From Drechslerella dactyloides (Eukaryota; Ascomycota; Orbiliomycetes; Orbiliales; Orbiliaceae): a stretch of 64,000 bases of DNA. The notes below the pieces were generated by a model. That model searched no databases, was not told where the DNA came from, and saw only the letters and a list, made by a program, of their open reading frames with translations. A program made the position numbers and the translations under genes. The DNA lies in assembly GCA_020064725.1 (NCBI GenBank), contig JAGTWJ010000019.1, forward strand, positions 4,774,001 to 4,838,000, read 5' to 3'. Every line of letters starts with the position of its first letter. Position 1 is the first letter of the stretch. Below are positions 41,411-53,193 of the stretch, piece by piece.

Positions 41411-44400
41411 AGCTCCAGCTGCTGCTGCACTTGCAGACGCACTGGCAATCGCCCAGTCCTGCCTGCGATCTGGGATTCAGGCCTGATAAACTCCGAAGCT
41501 GGTGGCTAGCGGCGCCGTCGAGCCGGTACGTCTGTCTCGAGCTGCCTCCCAGTCTGTCTCCTGTGATTAGGCACTCCGTCTCAACAAAAGCCTTGACGTA
41601 ACTAAACGAAAGAAAGGAAAGACCAAGAGCCAGGATGGAATTCGATCAACGGCGATGCCTGTCCTAGAGCGGTAGCATATCGACTGGACCCAAATCCGCC
41701 GGTCAATTGGCAGGATCAAGCGATTTACTTACCAATACAGCTGGTCTGCGCGGATTTGATCCAACTTTACACTGGTGATCTCTCTCTCGCCGAACTTTTT
41801 TTTCCTCTTGGTAGACTCCACACGTATAGAAATTAAAGGATGGCGTCTTCGGTCGTCCACCGAGCGAGAGAAGGAATAAAAAGGCGACTGACATATTGTG
41901 TTAGTAATGAGGTCCATGCAATGCTACGTAATGAAACGGCTATTGGAGATAGCAAGGCTCGAGGCTAGAGGCTCGGTTGAGTTGCCGGATATCGCTCGTT
42001 CACGGAACGAAGATGCATCGAATCATCGCTCCGTGATTAATCTCTCATCGTGGAGCCGAGAAGAAAAATTTTCTATTCTGCAGCTGCAAGCGAACACCTA
42101 ATGGCTGCAGCTAAGACTGGTCCGCCGCTGCAGATGCTGACGGCTGGCGAACTCCCTCCCGGAGCTTGATTTAATGTCAATTGCTGTTCGAGTGGATCTA
42201 GCGCCAAATGCGAAATCGCTCCTTCAAACAAGATGGCTAGCGGGTCTCGATGGAGCCAGCAAACTAGTCTCGAGACCAGCGCGCTTTTCTTGAATTCGCG
42301 TCGACGCCGATGCTGGGACCCCACAACCCGGGTCACATATAAACTTGAGAAAAATAGTTGAGAGGTCTTTGACGCAAGGTCGACGCCAATCGCCCACGAC
42401 TCGGGCACCCCAGGACGCTAACACGGAGGGAGCTCGAGGCTAAAAAAAACACACACCTCCTTGCACCGCCCGAGATGAAAGTGGCACACATGGGTTGGCT
42501 TCGAGAGCACCACCCATCAGGCCACTTGACAACAGGAGCACTCGCCACATTTTGGGTGCGAAGAACGCCCAACGGTCCTGCCGGCGAGGCTGGGCCACCG
42601 CAGGGAAATGAGACAGACACAGCTAGCATCTTTTAAACACGACGGATGCGGAGAGGCGACCAGCATACCTCCTGTTCGGATATAAAAGTCTCGAAAAGAA
42701 ATTATAAGTCGACCCGATTAGACTTGCCCAAGTCCCCTCAGTGCAGTGGCACGTGTGGCTTTGTCTGCTATTCTCGGGCGGCTCCAGGTCGGAAACCTCT
42801 CACGCATCCTGGAATATGATGGATAATTGACACGAAAGGAACGCAATCGAGATCGGGTTTCCGCTGAAAGGTACAGGGACTTGCACAAGAAAACCCAAGA
42901 TACGCCAATCAGAGCGATGGTCGTCATGCAGCAAGCTGCAAGGACATAGCTGAAAAGAGCAGTCCCACTCGATGCAATGCATGCGCTATCGAATCGTTTT
43001 CGAGGCCAGCTCCTGTTGCGTCCTGTTAGGCTGCAGGACCGGAGCGCTCGCGTCGCCTGGGCTGCGTTGCCCGGTGGGTAAAATACAACACTGCAGTGCA
43101 TACAGACCAGGCTGCAGGACGCAGCGAAAACGACGCGGAATATGATATCAGCGGAGACGGAGGAGGAGGCATGCAGACAGACGCGAGACATGTCAATGTC
43201 AAAAGCTTTAATTTACGACCAAGTCTAGCTCGCTGGCGGGCTCGCTGGCTCGACGTTCTCACGACCCAGGCCCGCGGGTGTCGATGACGATGATGCTGAT
43301 GCTTCTGAGAGGGCTCGCATGGGAATGCGCGTAATGAAAGGGGTGCATACTTTGCAGTCACATTGTCCCGGTGAACAGAATAAAATGCTCGATCAGATCA
43401 AATCTCTGGGGGGGCCGCCCAAGAAACAGCAAATCGACGATGTCGAAGGGCCCGGTTAAGCTAGTCGAATTCTTTGCTGCACCACGATGCCCCTTGCTTC
43501 GAAGTCACTCTCAAGATTTGACCAAAAAGGTACTCCTGCCTGCAGCACAAAAGAAAGCTCAGACACGAAAGCATGCAGAGTATTGTCTGCAGAATGCCCG
43601 CAGTCCATTCGGCCCAAGAATTCTTATTCTTATTTTCGTATGGGCCCACCCTGGCCTTCAAATATTCCGTTCCTTCTCCCCCATCGATTATCGAGAGTTC
43701 CTCAGCTCTGCGAAATGCTGTAATGGAATGCGCCAGACCAATACACTGTTGACCTGCGATTTGTCGAAAATAGGTGAGTTCACACCCGATTTCGAGGCCC
43801 GGTCTCCAGCTTCTCCACCATCGAGCTTTCACGGCGGAGAACAGTATATGAAGACGTCTTCCCGTTGCGTTTCCATACGCAATTCTTTCCCGTCCGTCCA
43901 TTCCATCTACGTTCAGTTTCAAAGGCAAAGCCGCATCGAGCAGAGAATTTGTTTTCGCACTCTCTTTACTCTTCTCTTCACAAAGCAATTCTCGCTCGCG
44001 ACTTCAAAGTTGCTCGACTTTTGACCACATCCGTCCCGACCCTTGAGCAGCACTGTCCGCGACGCAAGCTATTCGAGATACCTACATCCTTGAATTCGTC
44101 CGAACTTTGCTGCCAGCATACGCTCATTTTCGCCTAAAGCCCTGCCTGCGTCTTGCCTTTGATTTCCGAATTCTGCCCCATACTTTCCCTACCCCGCCGG
44201 TATCCACATCCCATTATCGGACTCTGCCCCGTCACGAAGTAACGACTTCCAACCAAGCACCCAAGAAAAAAAAAAGAGGGAGCCCCAAGCCGCGGCTAAC
44301 TATTGCCAACCCCTCTTTTCCCTATCCACTCACGATACGGGGATACCCAAAACACGGCGTTTCTACAAGTCGCGTTCGGTGGGGACAAAGTTGAACTTTG

Positions 44401-44684
44401 GCGCCTTGATCGAAAACGTTCTCCGTCGTCTAGCCGTCCTTAGACCGATAGACGTCTTTGCATCGCACTAAACTATAATAATTGCATATACGCTTCCGAA
44501 TTAGTAACTAATTTTAATAATCTTGGAAATCAGAAGAGAAAAACTGATATCCAAAAATCGAAAGAGGTGTGCTCACAAGAAAAAGGTTTATCTTGCGGGG
44601 CTGGGACGCACACGTTACCATATCCAGGTTTTACACCTCCAATACATTTCACATTCCCATCGATCCATAGAAAGGATATAGTCG
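41411..44684. other. 3.3 kb gene-free region upstream of abaA
   Basis: No gene supported despite several long overlapping open frames (for instance 43371-44024 plus strand and 43461-43988 minus strand), which lack patterned composition and overlap antisense. A long upstream region fits a developmentally controlled regulator. CATTCC motifs, the known AbaA/TEA target type, occur at 43899-43904 and at 44652-44657, 28 nt before the ATG. The left few hundred bases are the AEC promoter. Confidence 0.55.
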
Positions 44685-46863
44685 ATGGAATCCGTTCAGA
44701 AGTCCGATACTCATCACTATATCTCAAGTCAAGGTTATCCTTGCGTTCTTGAGCCTTCTCCGGATCATAACATCAACCGGTTCAGTCGGCACTACGCTGG
44801 AATCAAGAAGCGCCCTTTGCACAGCAGTGGTAGCAGCAGCGGTAGCACTCGACACCTCTACCCGACCTTGCTGTCCAACGACCACCTCAGCCCTACTCTT
44901 AACAGTCAACGATACACATCATCCCCAATGCGGAGCAGAACCAAGTCCATCTACGGGATCGAGGATGCCCAGGATCCTCGTGAGTCGTACAGAGAATATC
45001 GCCAGCGCCAAAGAAGAGGCGAGAACAACGGAGCCGACGGCGAGTCGGTCTGGGACGATGAAGTCGAAGAAGCTTTCTTCGAAGGTACACAAACATTCTT
45101 CCCCCTTTGCCTGGTATGTTGGCTCGATGCATGCAACGATCGATATTGACTTATTTTATCTTTACTTGATACAGCTCTCGAGCTGTTCCCTCCACAGGGC
45201 CGCAGGAAGCTTACCGTTGACGGCAAACCGTGTGGGCGAAACGAACTCATCTCCAAGTACATTTTCATGAAGACGGGGAAAGAGAGAAAGAGAAAGCAGG
45301 TCTCCAGTCACATACAGGTTCTGAAGGGCCTTCTCAAGCACGATCCTCACTGTACGTCGACGTTGTCGTCCTGTCCTGACTCCACTATACATGCATGCAC
45401 GGACAGCAACACTAACATCCAAGACAGTTATGAGACTTGTGGTAGCCGAAGACCAAGACGCCATCGACCGCAACTTTGACGAGAAGACGCTAAGCCAGCT
45501 TGCGATCTTATCGGACTCGAGCCTGCAATCGGCCCAGCCCAAGTACAAGAGATACTCTTCCTCCACGATTGCCAGCAGCTCGGCCTCGCCGACTGCCTAT
45601 CGACCACCGAGCCATGTCTACGGCAGCTACCACAGCTCCCCGACATCGGTCACACTTGCATCCCACAACAAATCCTTGATCAAGCCGCACAGTCTTGAGA
45701 TGTGGTTAGGGCAGGACTCTGTGGACAAGGTCAGCTACTCGAAGCAGCATCTGCACGATTACACGAAGCTGTACAACCAGGAGTACGGTCTAAACCCCAC
45801 TGTGCTCTCTAGCATCCCCAGATGGGAGAACAAGTTCCCCTACATCGCGAAGCTTTCCCACGAGGGCCACCTGAGATGCCCCGTGGTCCACATTTCCAGC
45901 TCCCTGCGTACGATGACCCAGCGCCCAGAGAATATGGTTTTCTGGGCACCCTTTGAGGCGTCCTTCTGCAACGATACCTACTATGACCACGGTTTCACGG
46001 TCGTCACGAGGTTCTACGTGTCTGGAAGCAGACTGCAGACGATCGAAGAGGTCGAAGAACCCGCCTACATCGTCGGTGACTCTCAAACCGAGGGTCCGAA
46101 GCGCCTCAAGATGTCGCTGAACCCGAACTTCTGGTCGATGTACTTCAACAACCTGGTCAACTCGCTCATGGAGCCCTTGAAGCCCGGTGAGGACTACGAC
46201 CAGGAAATGCGACGACGCGAGAAACACGCCTCCGAGGTCATTGGCAACCTCACCATGATTCAAGAAATCTTCGCCTGGAGATCCGCGGATCTCAAGGTGG
46301 CCATGTCGGAGAACAACCTGAGCAACGGTGCCCTCGATTACGCTAAGCAGCGAGCTGCCCTCTTCATCTGGGACTTCAGCAAGGCCGACCAGGATGAGGC
46401 GGGTGTCACATTCTGGCGGCCCGTCGTTGTTGACGAGGCCCTCCGACAGGAATACGGCTACAACAGACATTCCTTTGACACACGTCAGCTACCAAGCTAC
46501 ACCCCGGCTATCGGACAGTGGTCCAATAGCTCCCCTGTAGACAGCTACGCCTCGTCGTACCACCAGTCGACGCCACCACTCGGCTACCCGCAAACCCCGT
46601 ACGACGAGCCGAGTTTCCCGCAGTCTTTTCCGGATGTGTCGATGCAGAGCACGGTGCGCTACTCACTAGGCCAGCAGGACCAAGTCCAGAGTAAGCCTGC
46701 GGTCGAAGACCTTGGGGTAGACTATTTCCAGAACTACGACCAACTGCCGCCATTTTCTTACTCTACGGTTGCAGAACACCCGGAACTCCTCTCGCAATGG
46801 CCCCAGCTGCCGGTCCTTGCTGGTGAGGAGCACCTCGAAGACGGTCTGAGCGGCATGCAGTAG
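44685..46863 (+). CDS. abaA: TEA/ATTS-domain developmental regulator AbaA
   Basis: Nuclear transcription factor of the TEA family (AbaA of conidiation, Tec1 of filamentation). Exons 44685-45084, 45175-45351 and 45428-46863 give 670 residues. The N-terminal 120 residues are Ser/Arg-rich. The TEA DNA-binding domain spans about residues 121-192: SVWDDEVEEAFFEALELFPP, GRRKLTVDGKPCGRNELIS, KYIFMKTGKERKRKQVSSHI, QVLKGLLKHDPH. Both introns interrupt this domain. C-terminal to it are a conserved-looking region (LEMWLGQDS, FWAPFEASFCNDTYYDHGF, FWSMYFNNLVNSLMEPL, AALFIWDFSKA) and a Tyr/Pro/Ser/Gln-rich tail suited to activation. The ATG is the first in a long open exon. By family, it would act in asexual sporulation; this is inference. 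No neighbouring sporulation gene is seen. Confidence 0.95.
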
Positions 46864-48948
46864 GTGGAAGATGAAGGGGAATTCCTCCAAAAAAGAAAAG
46901 AAAAGATAAGCTAGTTGCGCAGCACACCCTTGCTCAAGAATGTTGCTGGTGACTTGTCCGCTTTTCGCTCTTCTTGGTTGCCCTTGACCGGACTATCCTG
47001 CTCCTGCCATCCCATCCAGGCTACCATGGCCTTGCGTCTTGTCGACCGCATATGCACGTCGTCGTCTCTATCTCTTGCCACTTCATACATCCATCCCGCT
47101 ATCATCCATCCTTGCTCCGATCTCTTCCGCTTTCGATCGTGTCACTCGATATCTGTCCTCCCTTTCTTCCGTACATTCTTCTTAATCATTTCGGGTATAC
47201 TTTTTCCTTTCTTGCATGTGTGGGGCGAACGTTTTGTTATCTTTTTCCATCTTTGATTCTTCCACCCTCTTAATTGCCTACCACCCGACCCGAACACCTT
47301 CTGTGTCACACACACATACATCCACAGGCGCACACTTGTAGCTAACCCAACCTATCCTTTCTCTATATTTTCTTTCTTAATTGTCTCATGATCGTTTCCT
47401 ATTCTTTCTAAAGGTTTGGTGTCCATCATTCTTCTTCGGAGTCGTGTAGTCTTATTTTCCCGCTCGTTTCCTTCTTTTGCACCTATCCTTATTACTGCAT
47501 ACGCGCATACGTGTTCTGATCGTCTTGGTTTTTTCTTCTTCATATAAGCTGCTTGTTACGTCAGATTCTGGCACTACATCCATCCATCCATATCATCATT
47601 GCATGGGATGCGGCGTTCTGGATCCTGAGCATGCATGTTATCATCTTGTTGCGGTTCTCCATTATTACACTGGGATTCATTTGGGCATCTGGATTTTTTT
47701 TGGTCTCGGAGAAGGTTTCGCGGATTTGATTGTTTACATCTTATTAACATACACACAGGGAGCGCCGTCGCCGGCCAGCGTATATATACAAATATACTAC
47801 CAGATACGGTGTATCTTTATTGTTAATTTCTATTGCGGGTTTTTTTGTTTCTGAGTAGCGGTACACGGGACTACTTACGGATGTTTTTTTTTCATCTCAT
47901 GTTATTTTCCGATATACTTGATATCTCTTTTGTAATAATATCCGTACATACTACGTTGCATTTTCATTTTTAGTAAACATAGAATAGCGAGATAGACCTG
48001 CTGTTTTCCTTGTCATCTTAATGACATGCTTTTGATAAAAACTCATATGACGGACGTCTCATGACCGGAATACCATCGTCTTGGACTGAAAGATTGCCGT
48101 AACTGTGAGAATTTCAGGGAGATTGAGGGCGTTCCTATAACAGAAATTTCCGTGCCAGACAAAGATAGATGGCATCTCTATATTATTTGAAATCTCTGTA
48201 ATGGAAGTGGCATACTTGACGGTTGGACGCACATGACAACAACATATCTTGCACGGCAGCCTCGCAGTAATGTTGGCAATGATGCATCCGTATGACATCC
48301 AGGGCAAAGAATGTTGTCTGATGTCGTAGGACTTCGCTCGTACGGCGGCAATAGTAGATCTTCTATATCGTATCGTGTATACAGTATAAGGATAAATTAT
48401 ACCTGCATATGCGCATTTACATTGCCGAGGGATGCATGCCGAGTGTAAGTGCCGTACGCAGCGTAGCGGCGATTCGATCGCGATCAATCAAGACGATCCA
48501 ACGACTGACGTCCGACTAGTCGACTAGCTCGACAGCATTCCGGTTGTCGAAAGCGGGCGGATGGAGTGTAGTTCAGTAGTGCCATTTCTCCGCGGGGGCC
48601 TTGATGGAGCAACGTTGCGCGACGTATGTGACGGGAGCCATAGAGCCTGGTAGCGATGTTCTCGGGATGCCGTGCATGCATTGTTTAGGCAGCCGTGGGC
48701 GGGCGTCAAGTAGCTTCGAGCATCCAGCCGTCCGTTTTGGGGCGAAACGTAGGGCTTCGGGTGGATCGCTGCCTGTGCGTTGCCGCCGGGGCGATCTGTC
48801 TCGCCGGCAACACAGCGCGCCCAAAGCACACATTAATTGTGCGGGCGGGCAAGTCTTGCGCTGCGATCTAGACCGGACGCCGGCTTCATCCCGGCTCCCG
48901 CTATTTTCCACATCGGTCCGCAGAGTGCCCACTCTGCAAATTACAACA
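46864..48948. other. 3' flank of abaA and gene-free spacer
   Basis: No gene supported. 46900-48000 is pyrimidine-rich on the plus strand (many TTTC/CATCC runs), consistent with a long 3' UTR or low-complexity spacer. 48500-48948 is GC-rich and may be the promoter of the damaged ORF that follows. Confidence 0.5.
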
Positions 48949-49320
48949 ATGGCAACTCAGGCCCCGGCTGCCAACACCAGTCTGGACAACCTCCCTAACA
49001 ATGTCAAGATCATGATCGTTCAAGGCCTCGGCTGACAGCGGTTCCCCCATATTGCTCAGTGGTCACACCTTTGGGCTGGAATCGTAGCACTGTGTATCAA
49101 AGAACGGTACTGCTAGCTCTATCCACCGCCGATACCTCGCCAGGTCCCGTCCGGTAGCCAGCCGTATCTCTATCGGGTCTTCAGCGTCGCTAGCGCTTGG
49201 ACTGTCGGCAATTATGAATTTTTAGCTTGCACAGTACCTCCCGCGGGGCCACCACTCCGGTTGGTATGTTTGAACGTTTGTTATGAGTCCCCCAACTTGG
49301 GCTCCTTGCGTCGTCCGTAA
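48949..49320 (+). pseudogene. Possible disrupted ORF with two in-frame stops
   Basis: From ATG at 48949 one frame continues to 49320 and is interrupted only by TGA (49033-49035) and TAG (49114-49116 region). Its translation keeps a protein-like look on both sides (SLDNLPNNVKIMIVQGL; HIAQWSHLWAGIVALCIKER; YLYRVFSVASAWTVGNYEFL). The opening resembles the first helix of an F-box. Each stop could arise from a single C-to-T change in CGA or CAG. Chance openness is the alternative, as is an unrecognised intron. Confidence 0.3.
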
Positions 49321-49367
49321 CGATAGCCCCACCCCGTGACGAGGTGTCCTGAAACGCTCTCTTAGAT

Positions 49368-49970
49368 ATGTATCCGTGGATGCATGCTCAGTCTCCAGCT
49401 GAGATATTGATTTCTAGAACACCCAGCAGATTTGCTGACTGGAGATGCACGTGCTTACAGACGTCCAGAATGTTTTCTAATCCCGGGTCTTGGAGACCGC
49501 ACCCTGCGCCACCAGCTGAGAATCTTTATGATCCCCATTGGTTTGGTAATGACACTGTGATCAGCTGGAGGGGCACTCCTCCTCTTCCAATGACTATAAA
49601 GCTGTCACACTTTCCAAGGACCCCCGGCGTCTGCAACATCCTAATCACCTTTAATGGTTCAAGTGATATTACCATCAGAGATTTCTGGACTAGGATCGCG
49701 AAAATCCTAGATCGTGGGTCGCGTAACTATAACTCGATCATCAGGGAGCTGTTGGATGGCAGGTACTGGCCGAGGACTGATACAATATTCGTCGAGCTGA
49801 AGATGTCAAACCGCACCGCTCGTCTCGCGTTCCGGTTTACGCACCGCCATCGAGTTCTAGATAGAGTTCCTGCGAATAGGCAGGATCTCATAATTCTTAT
49901 CTATGAGCGTTTACCTCGCACTCTCGCAATTCGCTATCTTCGCACCAGACTTACACTCAGACATGCCTAG
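49368..49970 (+). CDS. Hypothetical protein, unrecognised
   Basis: 200-residue open frame without introns. It contains a plausible globular stretch (LYDPHWFGNDTVISWRG, TIKLSHFPRTPGVCNILITF, TIRDFWTRIAKILDRGS, ELLDGRYWPRTDTIFVELKM) and an Arg-rich C-terminus. It lies 48 bp after the broken frame at 48949-49320 and could be its 3' continuation, so the two together may be the remains of one gene. No domain recognised. Confidence 0.35.
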   Translation: MYPWMHAQSPAEILISRTPSRFADWRCTCLQTSRMFSNPGSWRPHPAPPAENLYDPHWFGNDTVISWRGTPPLPMTIKLSHFPRTPGVCNILITFNGSSDITIRDFWTRIAKILDRGSRNYNSIIRELLDGRYWPRTDTIFVELKMSNRTARLAFRFTHRHRVLDRVPANRQDLIILIYERLPRTLAIRYLRTRLTLRHA

Positions 49971-51287
49971 AGGTATGATTGTACGATCGAGGCAGTGTGC
50001 ACGATTTATTAGATCAATTCTTTCTGTTAAAATTTCTGTTACAGCCCGTGAGTGGATGCTCGATGCCAATATCACCTTTACACACTCTCTCGATCGCGCC
50101 ACTCATCGTCTCCTTTAGTGACACGCATGCGAGAAAGTAGTGTGTGCTAATTTTATGTGAGGGTTCAGGGTCCTTGATTGGAGTGACAGTGGGTAATGTT
50201 GAGAGGGTGGCGTTGCGGCGAGAGAGCCTTAATATCTCGGGTAGCATAAATTTCCCGATGGAGGAGCAAACAGCTCAATATCGGGAAACGGCTTTCACTT
50301 TAATCGATGATTGCTCGAAGTTTGCCTATGCTGTACGTAGTACGGAATGCTCTCAGGGACTTTTTCGTTCGCAGTTCAGAGAGGCAGTCGGCCGAATTTG
50401 CCGAGTCTGTTCTGTTCTGAATACTGTGCGGCAACATTCAGTGTATATTTTGGCGACACTGGTGTGAATTAGAGCTATGAATTGGTGTTGTCGCTAATTT
50501 TGCTCCCTCAAACTGCACAATAATGTTCCGTATAATGTTCAACTCGTTAGACGATAATCGTGCTATCTCTGATCCACGGGTACAGGTAAAAGGCTAAAGC
50601 AAATCAGCAAATTTCCAAAGGAAATATGTCAAGATTTTGCACTTCTGTCAAGCTTCTGGAACCCCATCAAACCGGGCGGTACCTGACAGCTCGATATTGA
50701 ACAGTCAGGTTTTGTCGAGAGAGTGTGCAGAGCCGGGGTACGCGTCCAATTTATATCCCTGCCTAGTGCAATTTCGGCACCAAATCTGGGACCATCCGAC
50801 CAAACGAAACGTCAGCTTGCGGCTGGGATAGGCACACTGGATGGTTGATTTCTGGGTATCTCAAGGGTATTGCCATCAAGATTTCCATGCGACAAAAGGA
50901 GCTTCAGAGAGCTTGACAGGCTAAATTTGGTGCTCAATTGCACCACACAGGGGGCCCTGTCGGCAGATGGCAGAGGCCGTCAGTTGGAAAAATGATGACT
51001 TGGAAAGCTTCGCGAAGGGCCCCTTTGCAGCGTTTTGGATCCACTCTGGATGAATATAAGAAGGGCTTGAGTAGGTCCTCGGATTCACTTTCACTCTCCA
51101 GCATTCGCAGATATCGTGATTCTAGTCATTCGTTACTTCTTAGTCACTCTTTTACTCTATTTTTCTCAGTCACTCTTTACTCTCTTTTGTCTGCTATCTT
51201 TGTTTGGCATATCTTGTTGTCTACATAATATACCCTTATAGTTACAGAAGTTTTGATATTATTATCGTTATCCTCTATCTTGCAAAA
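49971..51287. other. Spacer and promoter of the secreted-protein gene
   Basis: No gene supported. Around 50500-50950 the sequence is featureless. GAATATAAGAA at 51053-51063 is a candidate TATA motif for the 51288 gene. After it come CT-rich runs with repeated CACTC/TTACTCT, typical of strong fungal promoters and leaders. Confidence 0.5.
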
Positions 51288-52373
51288 ATGAAGTTCCTCG
51301 CCAGCGTTCTCCTCTTCGGTATTTCCGCCCATGCGGCGACCGTCTGCACCGACCACTCGACTATGACCACGTCAACGGTCTCTGCTGGTAGCTACGGTTC
51401 TGGGTCTGGTTCAGGCTCCGGCTCCGGCTCCAACTCTGGATCTGGTAACTATGGGTCTAACTCTGGTTCCAACTCTGGGCCTGGTACCTACGGGTCCGGC
51501 TCTAGCGGCTCTGGCTCTGGCGGCTCTGGCTCTGGTTCTGGAGGCTCTGGCTCTGGAGGCTCTGGCTCTGGAGGCTCTGGCGTTGGTGACTACGGCTCTT
51601 CTCCATCCGTGCCGGCCTCTATCGGCGCCTATACCACGCAGGTTGGTACCATCAAGACTATCCAGACCTGCACGACGCAATACTGCGGCTTCCCCGTCGC
51701 CTCGATCCCCACCTCCGTCTACACTACCGCCTACGCTGCCGCCTCCACCGCCAAGGTGACCAACACCTATAATGGCCCGGCGGTCTACTACACCACCGTC
51801 AAGGGCACGAAAGCCCTCACCAAGACCGTCACGAAGACCTGCTCCACCTACACCAAGCCGGTGGCCGTTCACACCGCCTACACGACCAAGACGAACAAGG
51901 TCACCTCCACCCACGTCGCATACACCACAAAGGCATGCTACAAGACCGTCACGGCCACGCACACCGTCACCGCAGGCAACGGAGGCTCCTACGGCAAGAA
52001 CAAGCGCGGCAGCGGATACGGCGCTGCCCCCACCACTTCCGCTCCTGCCGGCCACTACCCCACCGCCGTCAAGTGCGCTAAGACCTATCAGACGGTCTCC
52101 ACCATCACCTACAGCGTTGCCGTCGGCAAGCCCACCGCCACCTCCACCGTCTATGCTAAGACTGTCACGGTCACGTACACTAAGGATTATGTCGCGACCG
52201 TCACCGCAGCTGCCAAGACGACGACAGTTGTCAAGTATGCGAACACCACCGCCACGGTCACGACGATCAAGGCGGTCTCCAAGACATCGACAAAGACCGT
52301 AACGGTGACCAAGACGGTTACGCCGGCAGCGCATGGTGGTAACAGCTACGGCTCCACCTACGGAAAGCAGTAA
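51288..52373 (+). CDS. Secreted Ser/Gly/Thr-rich cell-wall-type protein
   Basis: 361 residues, single exon. A signal peptide is clear (MKFLASVLLFGISAHAA, cleavage likely after AHA). Residues about 30-105 are a Gly-Ser repeat tract (GSGSGSGS, SGSGGSGSGG, with NYGS/TYGS interruptions), followed by a Thr/Val/Ala-rich region with alternating beta-prone Thr patterns (TKTVTKTCSTYTKP, TKACYKTVTATHTVTA, TSTKTVTVTKTVTP). This suits an O-glycosylated wall or matrix protein. NKR in YGKNKRGSGYG (about residue 243) is a possible Kex2-type cleavage site. There is no GPI-anchor tail; it ends YGSTYGKQ. The ATG has a good context (CAAAAATGA). A 375-residue antisense frame over it is a repeat shadow. It may be a structural or effector-like secreted protein; function is not known. 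Confidence 0.85.
   Translation: MKFLASVLLFGISAHAATVCTDHSTMTTSTVSAGSYGSGSGSGSGSGSNSGSGNYGSNSGSNSGPGTYGSGSSGSGSGGSGSGSGGSGSGGSGSGGSGVGDYGSSPSVPASIGAYTTQVGTIKTIQTCTTQYCGFPVASIPTSVYTTAYAAASTAKVTNTYNGPAVYYTTVKGTKALTKTVTKTCSTYTKPVAVHTAYTTKTNKVTSTHVAYTTKACYKTVTATHTVTAGNGGSYGKNKRGSGYGAAPTTSAPAGHYPTAVKCAKTYQTVSTITYSVAVGKPTATSTVYAKTVTVTYTKDYVATVTAAAKTTTVVKYANTTATVTTIKAVSKTSTKTVTVTKTVTPAAHGGNSYGSTYGKQ
51395..51590. repeat. GGCTCTGG/GGTTCTGG tandem repeats (coding)
   Basis: Degenerate 6- and 15-bp units (ggctctggctctgga) encode the Gly-Ser tract of the secreted protein. Such arrays readily vary in copy number. Confidence 0.85.
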
Positions 52374-53193
52374 GCGTTCGGCAAGTTGTATATATCGTTG
52401 AACGCACGGGTATATAGTATGCAGGGGGTTTCTGTTCATATATTTTGTGTTTTTTTTGGTCTTGTCGGGGCGGCTTAGCAAACTTGTAATATATGCTAGA
52501 CGAGGATAATTAATACCGCGAGGCAAAAGTTTGTTCATTTAAATGTCTCGTAAACGTCTCGCATTTGTAAAGTCACCGATATACTCGTAAGAATGAATCG
52601 CATTCACATCTCAGGGATTTGTGCGTTGTGTACTCGAAATGCAACGAATTCCCAATACGGTAAGTCTTGGATGCACGCTGCAACATGAACTTTGACGACT
52701 TCCAAGCAATCCAGATAACGTCCGGCGTCGGAATGCTGCGTACCACAATTGTGACCTGTCAATATGCATGAATGAATGACGAATGCGCCATGGTAATGGT
52801 TATATTCAGCGCTAATCGCTGGTCCGCTATACTATTTCTATTTATTCGCTTGTTCGCTCTGCTGTGCTCCACAATGTATGTACCATAACCAATATCAATC
52901 CACCTCGCACCTACCGCTAGTTAGTCGCTTGCTAACACTGAAAATCACACACAGATGCGGCGCCAACTATAGAAATACAACTATGATGAGATAAGATAGT
53001 ACGGAAATGGGTAGGAAAAGACACAATGATGCCCAAGATTGCCGCCAAACGCCAATATTAAACCAAAACTTCCCGAAATGATTATTATCTTCGATCTTCC
53101 ATTCCTTCCTTCCAATCCTTGAATCCTTCCTGTCCTAAACTTTTCTTTCCTTTCCAATTCGATCCCTGGGTATGGTAACAATATATAACAACT
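52374..53193. other. Intergenic 3' region
   Basis: No gene supported. Convergent 3' ends of the secreted-protein and F-box genes. TATATAGTATGC at 52411-52422 lies within the probable 3' UTR. Confidence 0.5.

Noticed and set aside
43371..44024. 217-residue open frame upstream of abaA
   Set aside because: It is overlapped by a 175-residue antisense frame, has no recognisable patterning, and lies in the promoter/leader zone.
51411..52538. 375-residue antisense open frame over the secreted protein
   Set aside because: It is the mirror of the GC-rich Gly-Ser and Thr repeats; the plus strand has a signal peptide and coherent composition.
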